Below the pieces are notes generated by a model that saw only the letters and a list, made by a program, of their open reading frames with translations, did not search any database and was not told the origin of the DNA. A stretch of 64,000 bases of DNA from an uncultured Marinobacter sp. (lineage in GTDB: Bacteria > Pseudomonadota > Gammaproteobacteria > Pseudomonadales > Oleiphilaceae): positions 248,001 to 312,000 of the forward strand of contig NZ_CANLBK010000003.1 of assembly GCF_947488835.1 (NCBI RefSeq), given 5' to 3'. This document shows positions 1 to 9,156 of this stretch, in pieces. Each line of letters opens with the position of its first letter. The stretch's first letter is position 1. The translations under genes were made by a program, and so were the position numbers.

Positions 1-328
1 TTGCAAAGAAGGGTGCGCCACCCGCAACCAGCGGCGGAATCGCACCGGCCACACCCAACGAAGTCCCAATCAGCATCACGGTGAAGGGGATCATCACAAT
101 TAGCAGAATGATGAACGGCACGGAACGCAGCACGTTCACCACAAATGACAGTACGCCGTAGGCTAAAGGTTGATCCAGCAACTGCCGCTTGCTCGTGAGG
201 AACAGCAGCACACCAATCGGCAGGCCCGCCAGAACACTGAACAGCAGGGACATTCCCACCATTACCAAAGTGTCCCAACTCGCTATACCAATTTCTGGCC
301 AATCCACGTTACTCAATAAGGCTTCCAT
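1..328 (-). CDS. metI: Methionine ABC transporter permease MetI (partial, C-terminus outside window)
   Basis: This is the first 109 residues of the inner-membrane permease of the D/L-methionine importer MetNIQ. The start ATG (328-326) shares one base with the metN stop (TGATG), so the two are translationally coupled. The visible part has a hydrophobic segment beginning near residue 20 and a second one with the run 'LRSVPFIILLIVMIPF', as expected at the start of a binding-protein-dependent permease domain. The stretch after it, rich in G, A and P, fits the EAA-loop approach. The gene runs off the window, so its length and a following metQ cannot be seen. Identification rests on the metN neighbour and the membrane pattern. 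Confidence 0.9.
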   Translation of the reverse strand, partial: MEALLSNVDWPEIGIASWDTLVMVGMSLLFSVLAGLPIGVLLFLTSKRQLLDQPLAYGVLSFVVNVLRSVPFIILLIVMIPFTVMLIGTSLGVAGAIPPLVAGGAPFFA

Positions 329-1335
329 CAGCGCAGCACCTCCACATGAACATCGGCCGCTTCCAGTGCCGTCATGGCGGACTCAAGATCACCACCCACC
401 AGGGACAGCGTCAACTGGCCATAGGGCGTGTCCTTGATATGGTCGATGCGGCCAGAGAGGATGCTGAAATCCACACCGGAGGCGCGAGCCACACTGCCCA
501 ACAAAGGCTGATAGGTAGATTCGCCCTTGAACGTCAGCCGCAAAATACGGCCACTGGCCTTTTGCAGATCTTCCTGCCGCTCCTGGCTGTCGATGCTTTC
601 GCTTTCAAACACGAAATCCCGGGTGGTGGGATGTTTGGGGTGCAGGAAAACATCACTCACCGCACCCATTTCAACAACACGGCCAGCGTCCATAACAGCA
701 ACCCGGTCGCATACGCGGCGCACCACATCCATTTCATGGGTGATGAGTACAATCGTGAGTCCAAGCTCTTTATTGATCTCGGAAAGCAAACGCAGCACCG
801 ACTGGGTTGTTTGCGGGTCCAGAGCGCTGGTGGCTTCGTCGCACAGCAGAATGGTTGGCCTGCATGCCAGCGCCCGGGCAATTCCTACCCGCTGTTTCTG
901 CCCGCCCGACAGCTGCGATGGGTATTTTGTGGCGTGATCAGCAAGGCCAACACGATCCAGCAATTCCTGAACACGGCTTCGGATTTCCGTTTTGGAATAG
1001 ATGCCCGCCAGCTTCATAGGGAAGGCGATGTTGTCCGAAACGGTTTTAGAGGAAAGCAGATTGAAATGCTGGAAAATCATGCCAACGTTGCGACGGAAGG
1101 CACGCAGCTCAGCCGCGCTGTAGCGGGTGATATTCTCGCCATCGATCACAATATCACCACCGGTCGGTGGTTCCAGCAAGTTGATCAGGCGCACCAGGGT
1201 GGATTTCCCCGCCCCGGAATGCCCGACAATACCGAACACCTCGCCGGTTTCAATGGTCATATCAGTAGGATGGAGCGCGGGGATCGCCCGGCCGTCCACC
1301 TGATACGACTTCTGTACCTGGTTAAATACAATCAC
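328..1335 (-). CDS. metN: Methionine import ATP-binding protein MetN
   Basis: ATPase subunit of the methionine importer, acting at the cytoplasmic face of the inner membrane. The 335-residue protein has Walker A 'GHSGAGKST' near residue 38, the ABC signature '[15 protein letters not shown]' near 142 and Walker B '[11 protein letters not shown]' near 165. The last ~80 residues fit the NIL domain that senses methionine and inhibits transport in this family. The length is typical of MetN. The start is GTG, preceded by AAGG eight bases upstream. It opens a metN-metI operon. A TATAAT box lies about 40 bases upstream of the start (see separate entry); I found no MetJ box or SAM riboswitch. Confidence 0.95.
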   Translation of the reverse strand: MIVFNQVQKSYQVDGRAIPALHPTDMTIETGEVFGIVGHSGAGKSTLVRLINLLEPPTGGDIVIDGENITRYSAAELRAFRRNVGMIFQHFNLLSSKTVSDNIAFPMKLAGIYSKTEIRSRVQELLDRVGLADHATKYPSQLSGGQKQRVGIARALACRPTILLCDEATSALDPQTTQSVLRLLSEINKELGLTIVLITHEMDVVRRVCDRVAVMDAGRVVEMGAVSDVFLHPKHPTTRDFVFESESIDSQERQEDLQKASGRILRLTFKGESTYQPLLGSVARASGVDFSILSGRIDHIKDTPYGQLTLSLVGGDLESAMTALEAADVHVEVLR

Positions 1336-1371
1336 GGTCAGCGCCTTGTGGGTGCAAGAATAAAGCCGTCA

Positions 1372-1377
1372 ATTATA
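1372..1377 (-). promoter_or_regulatory. Possible sigma-70 -10 box of metN
   Basis: The minus strand reads TATAAT here, 34 bases before the metN GTG codon, a perfect -10 hexamer at a sensible distance. The -35 region is poor: the best fit, TTCGGG with an 18-base spacer, keeps little of TTGACA. The call is therefore tentative. Confidence 0.4.
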
Positions 1378-1452
1378 GCCTATTCACCGGCCAAACCCGA
1401 ACCCACAAATCATCGCTAGCGCTTGTAAGGTTGGGCAACGTAGGGGATCAGT

Positions 1453-2550
1453 CTATGGACGCGTTTCAAGACCCGGCTCGAACACGCCGCTTCGATCGAA
1501 GCTATCCAGGGCGGTCTCCCATTCCGTTAAATCCAGCCCCTGGCTGGCAACCCAGGTGGGGTTAAAATAGGTGTCGATATAACGATGGCCGCCATCACAA
1601 AGTAGTGTGACGACTGAGCCTTTCTCACCGGCCTTTTGCATTTCGCTGGCCAGGCTCAGCGTAGCAATCAGATTGGTGCCGGTAGAACCACCGCAACGCC
1701 GCCCCAAGTGCCGCTCGAGATAGCGCAACGCAGCAAAACTGGCGGCATCGGGCACGCGCACCATGCGATCGATGACCGCGGGGTTGAAAGAGGGCTCCAC
1801 CCTAGGGCGGCCTATGCCCTCGATACGTGAGCCGCACTGGCCAATGATATCCGATCGGCCGCTGGCGAACGCCTCATAGAACACCGAATTTTCAGGGTCG
1901 GCCACGCACAGTTCGCAGCCTTTGGCGAGGTAACCACCGTAGCGGATATAACGCCCGATGGTTGAGGAGGTGCCACCCGTGCCGGCGCTAACCACAACCC
2001 AGCGAGGAACAGGGTGTGGTTCCCGCTGTAGCTGTTGGAAAATGCTTTCAGCAATATTGTTGTTGCCACGCCAGTCCGTCGCCCTCTCGGCATAGGTGAA
2101 CTGATCCATATAGTGACCACCCAACTCACGGGCAAGCCGCTGCGATTCGGTGTAAATCTCGCTGCCGTTATCAACCAGATGGCACTCACCACCATAAAAT
2201 TCAATTTTGGCGATTTTTTGAGCCGACGTCGTTCTGGGCATCACAGCTATGAAGCGCAACCCCAGAAGCTTGGCAAAATAAGCCTCGGACACCGCCGTCG
2301 AACCGCTGGAGGCTTCGATAACGGGTGTATTCTGCGTAATCCAGCCGTTACAGAGGCCGAACAGAAAAAGTGAGCGCGCCAAGCGATGTTTGAGACTACC
2401 CGTGGGGTGGGTCGATTCGTCCTTGAGATAGATATCGACGTTCTGCAGCCCGGGCAGATCCAGTTTGATCAGGTGGGTGTCTGATGACCGATTGAAATCC
2501 GCATCGATACGAGCGATGGCGTCGGATAGCCACTGGGCGTTATTTAACAT
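1453..2550 (-). CDS. PLP-dependent cysteine synthase-family enzyme
   Basis: A 365-residue fold-type II PLP enzyme of the cysteine synthase/cystathionine beta-synthase superfamily. The PLP-binding lysine lies in '[10 protein letters not shown]' (near residue 54), the substrate/PLP Asn-Ser loop in '[12 protein letters not shown]', and the phosphate-binding glycine loop in '[14 protein letters not shown]'. It is longer than CysK/CysM (about 300) and resembles the CysM-like proteins that have been assigned cysteine desulfhydrase activity (Cds1-type). The exact substrate cannot be told. It lies downstream of the methionine importer on the same strand but is separated from it by ~115 bases with a promoter-like box, so joint transcription is uncertain. 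Sulfur amino acid metabolism is the likely field. Confidence 0.8.
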   Translation of the reverse strand: MLNNAQWLSDAIARIDADFNRSSDTHLIKLDLPGLQNVDIYLKDESTHPTGSLKHRLARSLFLFGLCNGWITQNTPVIEASSGSTAVSEAYFAKLLGLRFIAVMPRTTSAQKIAKIEFYGGECHLVDNGSEIYTESQRLARELGGHYMDQFTYAERATDWRGNNNIAESIFQQLQREPHPVPRWVVVSAGTGGTSSTIGRYIRYGGYLAKGCELCVADPENSVFYEAFASGRSDIIGQCGSRIEGIGRPRVEPSFNPAVIDRMVRVPDAASFAALRYLERHLGRRCGGSTGTNLIATLSLASEMQKAGEKGSVVTLLCDGGHRYIDTYFNPTWVASQGLDLTEWETALDSFDRSGVFEPGLETRP

Positions 2551-2564
2551 GGTCGTAGGTCCTG

Positions 2565-2589
2565 AAAGCCGGGCACTTGGCCCGGCTTT
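2565..2589. terminator. Intergenic hairpin, probable terminator
   Basis: Perfect 10-bp inverted repeat AAAGCCGGGC / GCCCGGCTTT with a 5-base loop, between the end of the minus-strand gene at 2616 and the start of the PLP enzyme at 2550. The minus-strand side is followed by only a short T run, so termination strength is uncertain. Confidence 0.55.
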
Positions 2590-2615
2590 TCATTTCAGGG
2601 TTTCAGAGTTTTGAA

Positions 2616-3230
2616 CTAGTGCAATGCTCGCAACTGCCGAGGGTAAAGTGCAGCGCTTACTTCAGGCTCCTCCAGAAGATCAGACAGTTCAAGGTCAACA
2701 TCCGTTTCCTCACCATGTTCTGGCAGGGGGTCAAACAGCGTGCTGAGCCAGGAGGCGATTGATGGCTCCTCGTCACGCCGGTAGTCCGTAGACAATGCTT
2801 TAATCCGGCGAAAGCCGATAATGCGCTGATGCTTGGGGTCCCGGATCTGTTCAAATCCACGCCAGTACACATGATCCCGGGTGTGGAGCTGCACAAACAA
2901 GGTATCTATCGGCTCGTTTGGCTCAACCTCCGGGCTATCACTCGATGAGGCCTCAAGGCCGTCATCCTCTTCCGATTCCTTCTTTTTCTCACGAATGGTT
3001 GTCCAGGCGGGGTACAAGACCGCCACCGCATCCGCTTCAACATGCTCACGGGCAGCGCGGAGAATCAATCCCCAGCGTGCCTTGTCGGCATCGGTTTCAA
3101 GTGAGTTGATGGGCAGGTCATAACTTTGCTCACTGGCCAGAACAATCGCCATCATCGGAGCATCCAGCTCTCCCATGGCTTCTGCCTGTGCGACTGACAC
3201 CAGTTCTTCGATTGCCATCGGTTGGTTCAT
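2616..3230 (-). CDS. Hypothetical protein, acidic C-terminus
   Basis: I do not recognise this 204-residue soluble protein. The N-terminal half looks globular ('VLASEQSYDLPINSLETDAD'). A highly charged KKKESEEDD linker follows around residues 84-105, then a compact part with 'DHVYWRGFEQIRDP' and 'IIGFRRIKALSTDY'. There is no signal peptide or membrane segment. Its ATG overlaps the stop of a short upstream frame by ATGA, suggesting coupling with whatever is upstream, and the next gene upstream is the amidase. No function is offered. Confidence 0.75.
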   Translation of the reverse strand: MNQPMAIEELVSVAQAEAMGELDAPMMAIVLASEQSYDLPINSLETDADKARWGLILRAAREHVEADAVAVLYPAWTTIREKKKESEEDDGLEASSSDSPEVEPNEPIDTLFVQLHTRDHVYWRGFEQIRDPKHQRIIGFRRIKALSTDYRRDEEPSIASWLSTLFDPLPEHGEETDVDLELSDLLEEPEVSAALYPRQLRALH

Positions 3231-3337
3231 AATACGCTCGCCTCCTCGATGCCATCAGGGTCTAACAGGAAGATGATCTCCCTGACACACAGCATAGCCT
3301 GATACGCGTAGAAAGATAAACGTGGGGTTTCAATCAA
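3227..3337 (-). CDS. Possible small protein coupled to the downstream gene
   Basis: A 36-residue frame starting with TTG just past the amidase stop codon and ending in an ATGA overlap with the start of the next gene. A GAGGG motif lies 10 bases before the TTG. The product would read 'LIETPRLSFYAYQAMLCVRE' followed by a hydrophobic/acidic tail. The support is positional only: exact filling of the gap, a ribosome-binding-like site and stop-start overlap. A longer version starting at 3367 inside the amidase gene, or mere coupling through a leader, are alternatives. Confidence 0.35.
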   Translation of the reverse strand: MIETPRLSFYAYQAMLCVREIIFLLDPDGIEEASVL

Positions 3338-3341
3338 CAGA

Positions 3342-4856
3342 TCACAAGCCCTCTGCCGGAAATGCATTTTCCAGCCGTTCGTAATAGCCAAACCATGGCG
3401 CAGCCTCCTCAAGCTGAGCCGCCAGCTGCAGCAACACGCCTTCACCGCCATGGGGCGCCCCAAGCTGCACACCAACCGGCAAGCCGTCAGCCGTCCAGTG
3501 CATGGGCACGGACATGGCCGGTGTTCCGGTCAGGTTGGCAAGTTGGGTAAAGGGGGTTCGGGCCAGACTGTCCATCGCAATCTGATCCACCTGGCCACTG
3601 CGATGCAGTATTTTCCCGGCCTTCAGGGCGAGCGTCAGCTTTGCCGCCATCTTCAAATGTGCCGGCGTGTCCAGCTCACCGATGCGAGCTGGCAACTGGC
3701 CAGCAGTGGGGCAGAGATAAAGGTCATAGCCCGCAAAAAAAGCGCCCAATGCCCGGGCGAATTCGTTCCACTGCTGGCGGCGAAGCACATAGTCTGACAA
3801 CGGCATGGTATCGCCCAGCATGCCTATCAGCCGTGTATCAAGCTCAAAATCACTGTCTGCAGCACCAAGCTGACTCTTGGCTTTCGCCATCAAGGCCGAC
3901 ACTTCACCAAAATAGAGGCCGAGGTAGCACCGGGCCAGCGCCATGCCATCAAACTCCGGCCGGGCATATTCAACCTTGTGCCCCAGGTTTTCCAGAATCC
4001 GCGCGGTTTCCTCAACGGCAGCAACGCATTCGGGAGCAACCGCGGTATCGTAGGGGGACGCGGTGAACACACCAATTTTCAGGCTGCCGGGCGACTTCTG
4101 CATCAAATCCGCATAAGCCTCGCCGGGGCCGGGAATAACGAAGGGGTCGCCGGAAGCCGGGCCACTCAGTACATCCAACATGGTCGCACTGTCGCGCACC
4201 GTGCGAGTAACCACATGGTCTGCCGAAGCGCCCGTCCAGGCCTCACCCATCATGGGCCCACTGGAGATGCGCCCGCGAGAAGGTTTGAGCCCGAACAAGC
4301 CGTTATAAGCTGCGGGTATACGGATTGAGCCACCGCCATCGTTTGCGCCGGCCATGGGCACTACACCGGCTGCAGCTGCGGCACCGGAACCACCGCTGGA
4401 ACCGCCAGGGGTCAACTTGGTGTTCCAGGGATTGCGCGAAGGCCCCCACAACTCGGATTCCGTAACGGCCTTGAGGCCGAACTCCGGGGTTGCTGTACGC
4501 CCTAGAAACACCAGGCCACCCTCACGGGCACGGCGTACAAACTCGGAATCCTGAGGCGCAATGTAGTTCTGGAAACCACGGCTGCCATAGGTGCAGGGCC
4601 GATCGCCCTGTTCCTGAGCCAAATCCTTGAGCAACAGGGGCACACCCGCAAACGCGCCTTGCTTCGGGAAGTCCTGGGCCAGAGCCTCTGAAAACTGAGG
4701 GAAGCAGATGGCGTTCAACGAACCGTTCACAGTGGTTGCTCGTTCCACTGCAGCCTCGCATACTTCCCGGGAAGTTACTTCGCCGCGGCGGATAAGATCG
4801 GCCAGCGCGGTGGCGTCATAACGCAGATACTCAGATTGCTTCATAGCGGCGCCCAT
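3342..4856 (-). CDS. Amidase-signature family hydrolase
   Basis: A 504-residue amidase-signature enzyme (family of GatA, fatty acid amide hydrolase and 6-aminohexanoate hydrolase) that cleaves C-N amide bonds. The catalytic Lys is in 'VPLLLKDLAQ' (near residue 78), the glycine/serine-rich signature is 'GGSSGGSGAAAAAG' (near 155), and the nucleophile region 'NDGGGSIRIPAAYNGL' carries the second and third Ser of the Ser-cisSer-Lys triad. The length fits a stand-alone amidase. There are no gatB or gatC neighbours, so it is not a transamidosome subunit. The substrate is unknown; the C-terminus carries no membrane anchor. Confidence 0.9.
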   Translation of the reverse strand: MGAAMKQSEYLRYDATALADLIRRGEVTSREVCEAAVERATTVNGSLNAICFPQFSEALAQDFPKQGAFAGVPLLLKDLAQEQGDRPCTYGSRGFQNYIAPQDSEFVRRAREGGLVFLGRTATPEFGLKAVTESELWGPSRNPWNTKLTPGGSSGGSGAAAAAGVVPMAGANDGGGSIRIPAAYNGLFGLKPSRGRISSGPMMGEAWTGASADHVVTRTVRDSATMLDVLSGPASGDPFVIPGPGEAYADLMQKSPGSLKIGVFTASPYDTAVAPECVAAVEETARILENLGHKVEYARPEFDGMALARCYLGLYFGEVSALMAKAKSQLGAADSDFELDTRLIGMLGDTMPLSDYVLRRQQWNEFARALGAFFAGYDLYLCPTAGQLPARIGELDTPAHLKMAAKLTLALKAGKILHRSGQVDQIAMDSLARTPFTQLANLTGTPAMSVPMHWTADGLPVGVQLGAPHGGEGVLLQLAAQLEEAAPWFGYYERLENAFPAEGL

Positions 4857-4896
4857 TTGTTATTGTGGTGCCCGGAATGCCACGGACACATTGCTT

Positions 4897-6036
4897 ATGT
4901 ACTCAAGGTTCGCAAGCTTACGTCAGCTTGCCGTTATTTTCATCCTGACTGCGCTGGCGCCTGTAGCAGCGCAGTCAGAAGAGAAGCAGCCCGAAGCCGA
5001 CAGTGCTGATACTGCTGGCTGGACCGCCATTGTGAGGAACTCGCCCTACTGGGTCAGCCAGGGCGTTTACACAAATATCCTTACTATCCGCCGATGGGTG
5101 TTGAAAGAATCCGGCTACTGCTCAAATACGGATCGTCACATTCTGTTCGATATGCGCGGGCAGTTTTTGGGGTGGATCAGCAACGGCACAACCAGCGCCG
5201 CCACTCAGCAGCGCCTGAACGACGCCCGTCAGGCTCAGCATGAAAAAGGGGTCACTGAAGAGTGGATTGCCGGGGACGCAAATACGAATGGATACCCGTT
5301 TGCTCTGGCGTGTGATCAACCCCATGTAAACCTGGATCTTGCCGTTGGCCGTTATCTGGGTGCCCGGGGGAAAGATCGTGTGTGGGGTGCCTGGGACGAC
5401 CTCTCCTTCGCCACGCGCGAAAACCCGGGATCGCTCCACGATGCGCTGATGTACATTGTTCAGCTCAGGAGCGAGCAAAACCGATATACATTGCCGGCGG
5501 TTTTACCCAGGTATCTGGCCGGGCAAATCCTGATTGAAAGCGGTGGGCAAGCCCGGGCACACTCCCGTGCGGACGCCAAAGGCATTCTTCAGCTGTCTCC
5601 CTCCGCCCTGAATGACTGCCAGATCAAGCCGCAAAACTATTGGCACCGGTTGGCCCAGATTGATTGTGCATTGCGCCTGATGCACCAAAACGCCCGCAAT
5701 CTGCAGCCGGCCTTTAATGAACGCTTCGGCCACCTGCCGGAGGACAAACGCAACGAGTTGTTTGTACTCTTGCTGGTTCAGGCCTACCACGGCGGCGCGG
5801 CGCGCGTGCAAGCGCTTCTTGATGATGAAACACTGGCAAAGCCAGCCGAGTACTTTGCAGCCAACCACGAACGCTTCACCGCAGGTGATATTGCCTTTGG
5901 CATGGTGTTTCACAATCTGGGCCGGGACAGACTGGGGCTGGCATCCCTGTATTATGTGGCCGATGTGCAGCTGGCAACAGAAGCCCTATGCCGAACCCCA
6001 ACTCTTGAATCCGAGGAATTCTGCGCGTGGAAATAG
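4897..6036 (+). CDS. Periplasmic lytic transglycosylase-like protein
   Basis: A 379-residue secreted protein. An N-terminal signal peptide ('LRQLAVIFILTALAPVAAQS', cleavage after AAQ) precedes an unidentified ~170-residue region. A transglycosylase SLT-type domain follows, with the likely catalytic Glu in 'AGQILIESGGQARAHS' and the fold motif 'AKGILQLSPSAL'. It probably cleaves the glycan strands of peptidoglycan. The ATG at 4897 is preferred; an in-frame TTG at 4891 would add two residues. It is divergent from the amidase, and its 3' end overlaps the next gene by 10 bases, so the two form an operon. The family assignment is good, the specific clade is not determined. Confidence 0.75.
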   Translation: MYSRFASLRQLAVIFILTALAPVAAQSEEKQPEADSADTAGWTAIVRNSPYWVSQGVYTNILTIRRWVLKESGYCSNTDRHILFDMRGQFLGWISNGTTSAATQQRLNDARQAQHEKGVTEEWIAGDANTNGYPFALACDQPHVNLDLAVGRYLGARGKDRVWGAWDDLSFATRENPGSLHDALMYIVQLRSEQNRYTLPAVLPRYLAGQILIESGGQARAHSRADAKGILQLSPSALNDCQIKPQNYWHRLAQIDCALRLMHQNARNLQPAFNERFGHLPEDKRNELFVLLLVQAYHGGAARVQALLDDETLAKPAEYFAANHERFTAGDIAFGMVFHNLGRDRLGLASLYYVADVQLATEALCRTPTLESEEFCAWK

Positions 6037-6794
6037 CGTTGCTCCCTGAGAGCCTGAGCCTGTCAGTGGCGATTTTCCTGCTGGCGAGTTCTGTTGTTAC
6101 CTCAATGATCACAGCCAGTTTGGGCGCCGGCGGCGGTGTTCTTCTGTTGATTCTGATGGCCACATGGATGCCGGCAGCCGCTATTATTCCCGTGCACGGC
6201 ATGATTCAGCTGGGTTCTAACGGTGGCAGGACAATACTGACCTGGAAACACATCGACTGGAGAACCATTGCAGCTTTTGCACCCGGCGTCATCGTAGGTG
6301 CAGCAGCGGGTGCCTGGTTGCTGGTGAGCCTGCCCGCCTATTTATGGCAACTGGCCATTGCGGGCTTCGTGCTCTACCTGTGCTGGGGACCATCGCTACC
6401 AAAAGGCGCCTTCGGCCCGGTTGGTGTTTTTGTTGCTGCTGCACTAACCAGCTTTATCAGCCTGTTTGTGGGCGCTACTGGCCCGCTGGTCGCAGCGTTT
6501 ATCAAGCAGATTCACGCTGACCGGTTTCGCACTGTTGCCACCTTTGCAACGGCAATGGTTCTGCAGCATGCCCCCAAGGCGCTGGTTTTTGGTGTAACGG
6601 GATTCGTGTTCGCGCAATGGCTGCCGTTCATCCTGGCCATGATTGTCTGCGGCTTTGCCGGCACCTGGCTAGGATTGCGCGTTCTGCACTCACTGAACAA
6701 TCACTGGTTCAGCAAAGCGCTCGATCTGGTTCTGACCGTTCTGGCTTTGCGCCTGATTTGGCAGGCCAGCCTCGCAGCACACTGGTGGGCATAA
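6027..6794 (+). CDS. TauE/SafE-type membrane exporter
   Basis: A 255-residue integral membrane protein with about eight hydrophobic segments and the glycine-rich N-terminal 'SLGAGGGVLLLILMATWMP' and mid-protein 'FVGATGPLVAAFIKQI' repeats typical of the TauE/SafE (DUF81) sulfite or organic-anion exporters. The start is GTG inside the end of the transglycosylase gene, with GAGGA about 10 bases upstream, which suggests translational coupling. The substrate cannot be deduced. It converges on the diguanylate cyclase gene with only ten bases between the stops. Confidence 0.85.
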   Translation: MEIALLPESLSLSVAIFLLASSVVTSMITASLGAGGGVLLLILMATWMPAAAIIPVHGMIQLGSNGGRTILTWKHIDWRTIAAFAPGVIVGAAAGAWLLVSLPAYLWQLAIAGFVLYLCWGPSLPKGAFGPVGVFVAAALTSFISLFVGATGPLVAAFIKQIHADRFRTVATFATAMVLQHAPKALVFGVTGFVFAQWLPFILAMIVCGFAGTWLGLRVLHSLNNHWFSKALDLVLTVLALRLIWQASLAAHWWA

Positions 6795-6804
6795 CGGTGC
6801 ATCT

Positions 6805-9156
6805 TTACAGTTCTGGCTTCGGCGCAGGTATCACGACAACACGGTTGCGGCCTTTTGATTTGGCCGCATAAGCACCTTCATCGGCGCGGGCGACCACGTG
6901 TTTCGGTTCGCGGTCTGTCGGGAGCAGTTCCGTCACCCCGATACTGGCCGTAACGCCGAACATACGGCCTTCGTGTTCTATGGCGAACGCCTCAACACCC
7001 GCACGAATACGTTCGGCAAGGGTTTTGGCTCTGTCCATGCCGCACGCTGGCAAAATAATGCCGAACTCATCCCCACCCAAGCGAGCAACAGCATCTGACT
7101 GACGCACCGACTCCTTGAACAGATCGGAAAGTCGACGGAGCATTTCATCGCCAAGCAGATGTCCACCTTCGTCGTTTACCGGCTTGAAGTGATCAAGATC
7201 GATGAGTATCAGCACGGAGCTTGCGTCTTGTTGCGGCATCTCGCTGAGGCATTTGTTTAGCGCTGCGGTAAAGGCCCGGCGATTTAACAGTTGCGTCAAG
7301 CTGTCGTGGGTTGCTTCCCAGGACAGGCGCTCTTCCTGGCGCCTGCGCTCGGCATCATCCCGAAGTACAAATACCAAGCGCTCATTCTGCCGCCCCTGGC
7401 GGATATGAATCATGCTGAGGTCTACATCGAACAGATCGCCACTGGCGTTGCGAAGAGTGACGTAAAGGCTGTCCAGATCATCCCTTTCAAGAAACCACTC
7501 GTGGCTGAGGGATTGGCCCTCGTGGTCGATGCCCACCAGCTCAAATACGTTTTTGCCAACATATTCCCCACCGGTACCCAAAAAGCGGGTTGCGGCCTGG
7601 TTCGCATATCGGATAACGCCGCCAGTGTCGGCCATCAGGACGCCGTCCTGCATTACGCCTAATATGCTCTCCGCCCTTAGTTGCTCGTCTCGAAGAGCTT
7701 CTTCTACTTCCAGCTCATGGGAAATATCCCGTACAACGGTGATGGTGCCCATGACCTTCACAGGGGTTTCCAGGATTGCCGTCATTACTTGGCACCAAAC
7801 CGGCACGCTGGCATTCGGCCCTTGCAGTTGGAAGCGGCCACGGAATACTTCCTGCTTCTCGAGGGCCCGTTGCCAACCATGAATCACCGCATCACGATCA
7901 TTCGCGGTGACGCAATCAAACAAATGGGAACCTGAGAGCTCTGCCAGTCTCAGGCCGATAATGCCTTCAAACACCGGGTTGACGAACTCAATGCGACCAA
8001 GTACATCAGCCTGCACAATACCAATCGGTGCTCCCCGGGTAAGTGATCGGAAAAAGGCCTCCCGCTCTGCAAGCGAGCTCAAAACGTCATCACGCTCATC
8101 CATAACCGTGTTGAATATTTCAGCCACCTGGCTTATTTCCGAACTACCTGAAACCCCCACCGGGTTGCTTCGCATTCCCAGGTGGCGCTCGCGCACTTGC
8201 TGCCCAAGCTCACCCAACGGCGCCATCAGACGACGAAAGCGCCACATGGTCACCGGAACAACCAGCAGGATCACCACCAACAACGTCCAGAGAAAGGCAT
8301 CCTTGATTCGGCTAGCTGGCGCATAGGCTTCGCGAGCGGGCCAACTAGCAGCCACAAACCAGGGCACCTCAGACATTTGCTGCACTGACAGGATAATACT
8401 CTCACCCTCAGAACTACGGGTTCTGGCGGTGCCTTCGAATCCGCCCATCGCCTCTTGTAGCAGCGGGTTAGCATCACTTACCGGTTGCATAACCTCGCCG
8501 GTTCGGCCATTGGCCAGAACCGTTCCACCGTGGGTTACGATCGCCAAATATCCGGTTTCACCAATACGGATGTCAGAAAACTCTTCAATTAGATGCTCAC
8601 CCGAAAGCACAACTGCACCCCCGAGCATGCCGATAAAGCGTTGTTGATGATCGAATACGGGCGCTGCCATCATCAGGGCAGGCCGGCCTTGATCGTATGA
8701 TCTGTAGGGCTCACTGATAAGCGGGGTAAGTTGCTCTTTGGCGCGGCGAAAATACGAGCGGTTACTAATATCCAACCCGACCAGCTCCAGATCTTCCGGG
8801 TGCTCGGCAATCACTTTCCCTTGCGCATCAATCAGGTAAACACCATCAAAAAGGTGCTGCAATGCTGTTTGGCGGCGCATCACGACTTTTGCTCGCACCT
8901 CGAATGCGGCCTCACTCATGGTGAGCCCTTTGGCCACATGGCTGAGAGTTTCCAAGCGCTGAGCCAACTTATCGTCCAGTTCGCCAGCCACTATCTGCGC
9001 AATGGTCTCTACCTGTTTCGCCGCCTGCTGCTCAAGTTCGGACTTGCTTAAAAGTGAGCCAACAAGAGCAACCACGAGCGCAGTCAGGACAACAGCGGCA
9101 ACCACGAAAAGCACAGCCCGGTTGACCAAGCCTCGCAGCCAGCGGGAAATCATCAC
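6805..9156 (-). CDS. Membrane diguanylate cyclase: dCache-HAMP-PAS-PAS-GGDEF
   Basis: A 783-residue sensor that makes cyclic-di-GMP from two GTP. Order: membrane segment (about 12-34), periplasmic double-Cache sensor ('VYLIDAQGKVIAEHPEDLEL', then 'GETGYLAIVTHGGTVLANG'), second membrane segment (about 288-305), HAMP-like linker, two PAS domains (about 365-600), GGDEF domain. The active site GGDEF is intact at 694-698 and is preceded by the inhibitory I-site RxxD (RQSD) at the usual five-residue distance, so product feedback is expected. The metal-binding 'LIDLDHFKPVND' is present. There is no EAL or HD-GYP domain. The ligand of the Cache domain is unknown. Confidence 0.93.
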   Translation of the reverse strand: MMISRWLRGLVNRAVLFVVAAVVLTALVVALVGSLLSKSELEQQAAKQVETIAQIVAGELDDKLAQRLETLSHVAKGLTMSEAAFEVRAKVVMRRQTALQHLFDGVYLIDAQGKVIAEHPEDLELVGLDISNRSYFRRAKEQLTPLISEPYRSYDQGRPALMMAAPVFDHQQRFIGMLGGAVVLSGEHLIEEFSDIRIGETGYLAIVTHGGTVLANGRTGEVMQPVSDANPLLQEAMGGFEGTARTRSSEGESIILSVQQMSEVPWFVAASWPAREAYAPASRIKDAFLWTLLVVILLVVPVTMWRFRRLMAPLGELGQQVRERHLGMRSNPVGVSGSSEISQVAEIFNTVMDERDDVLSSLAEREAFFRSLTRGAPIGIVQADVLGRIEFVNPVFEGIIGLRLAELSGSHLFDCVTANDRDAVIHGWQRALEKQEVFRGRFQLQGPNASVPVWCQVMTAILETPVKVMGTITVVRDISHELEVEEALRDEQLRAESILGVMQDGVLMADTGGVIRYANQAATRFLGTGGEYVGKNVFELVGIDHEGQSLSHEWFLERDDLDSLYVTLRNASGDLFDVDLSMIHIRQGRQNERLVFVLRDDAERRRQEERLSWEATHDSLTQLLNRRAFTAALNKCLSEMPQQDASSVLILIDLDHFKPVNDEGGHLLGDEMLRRLSDLFKESVRQSDAVARLGGDEFGIILPACGMDRAKTLAERIRAGVEAFAIEHEGRMFGVTASIGVTELLPTDREPKHVVARADEGAYAAKSKGRNRVVVIPAPKPEL

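Noticed and set aside
346..1419. Long open frame on the plus strand opposite metN
   Set aside because: metN on the other strand has full ABC motifs; the opposite frame has no recognisable protein features and is a shadow of the GC-rich codons.
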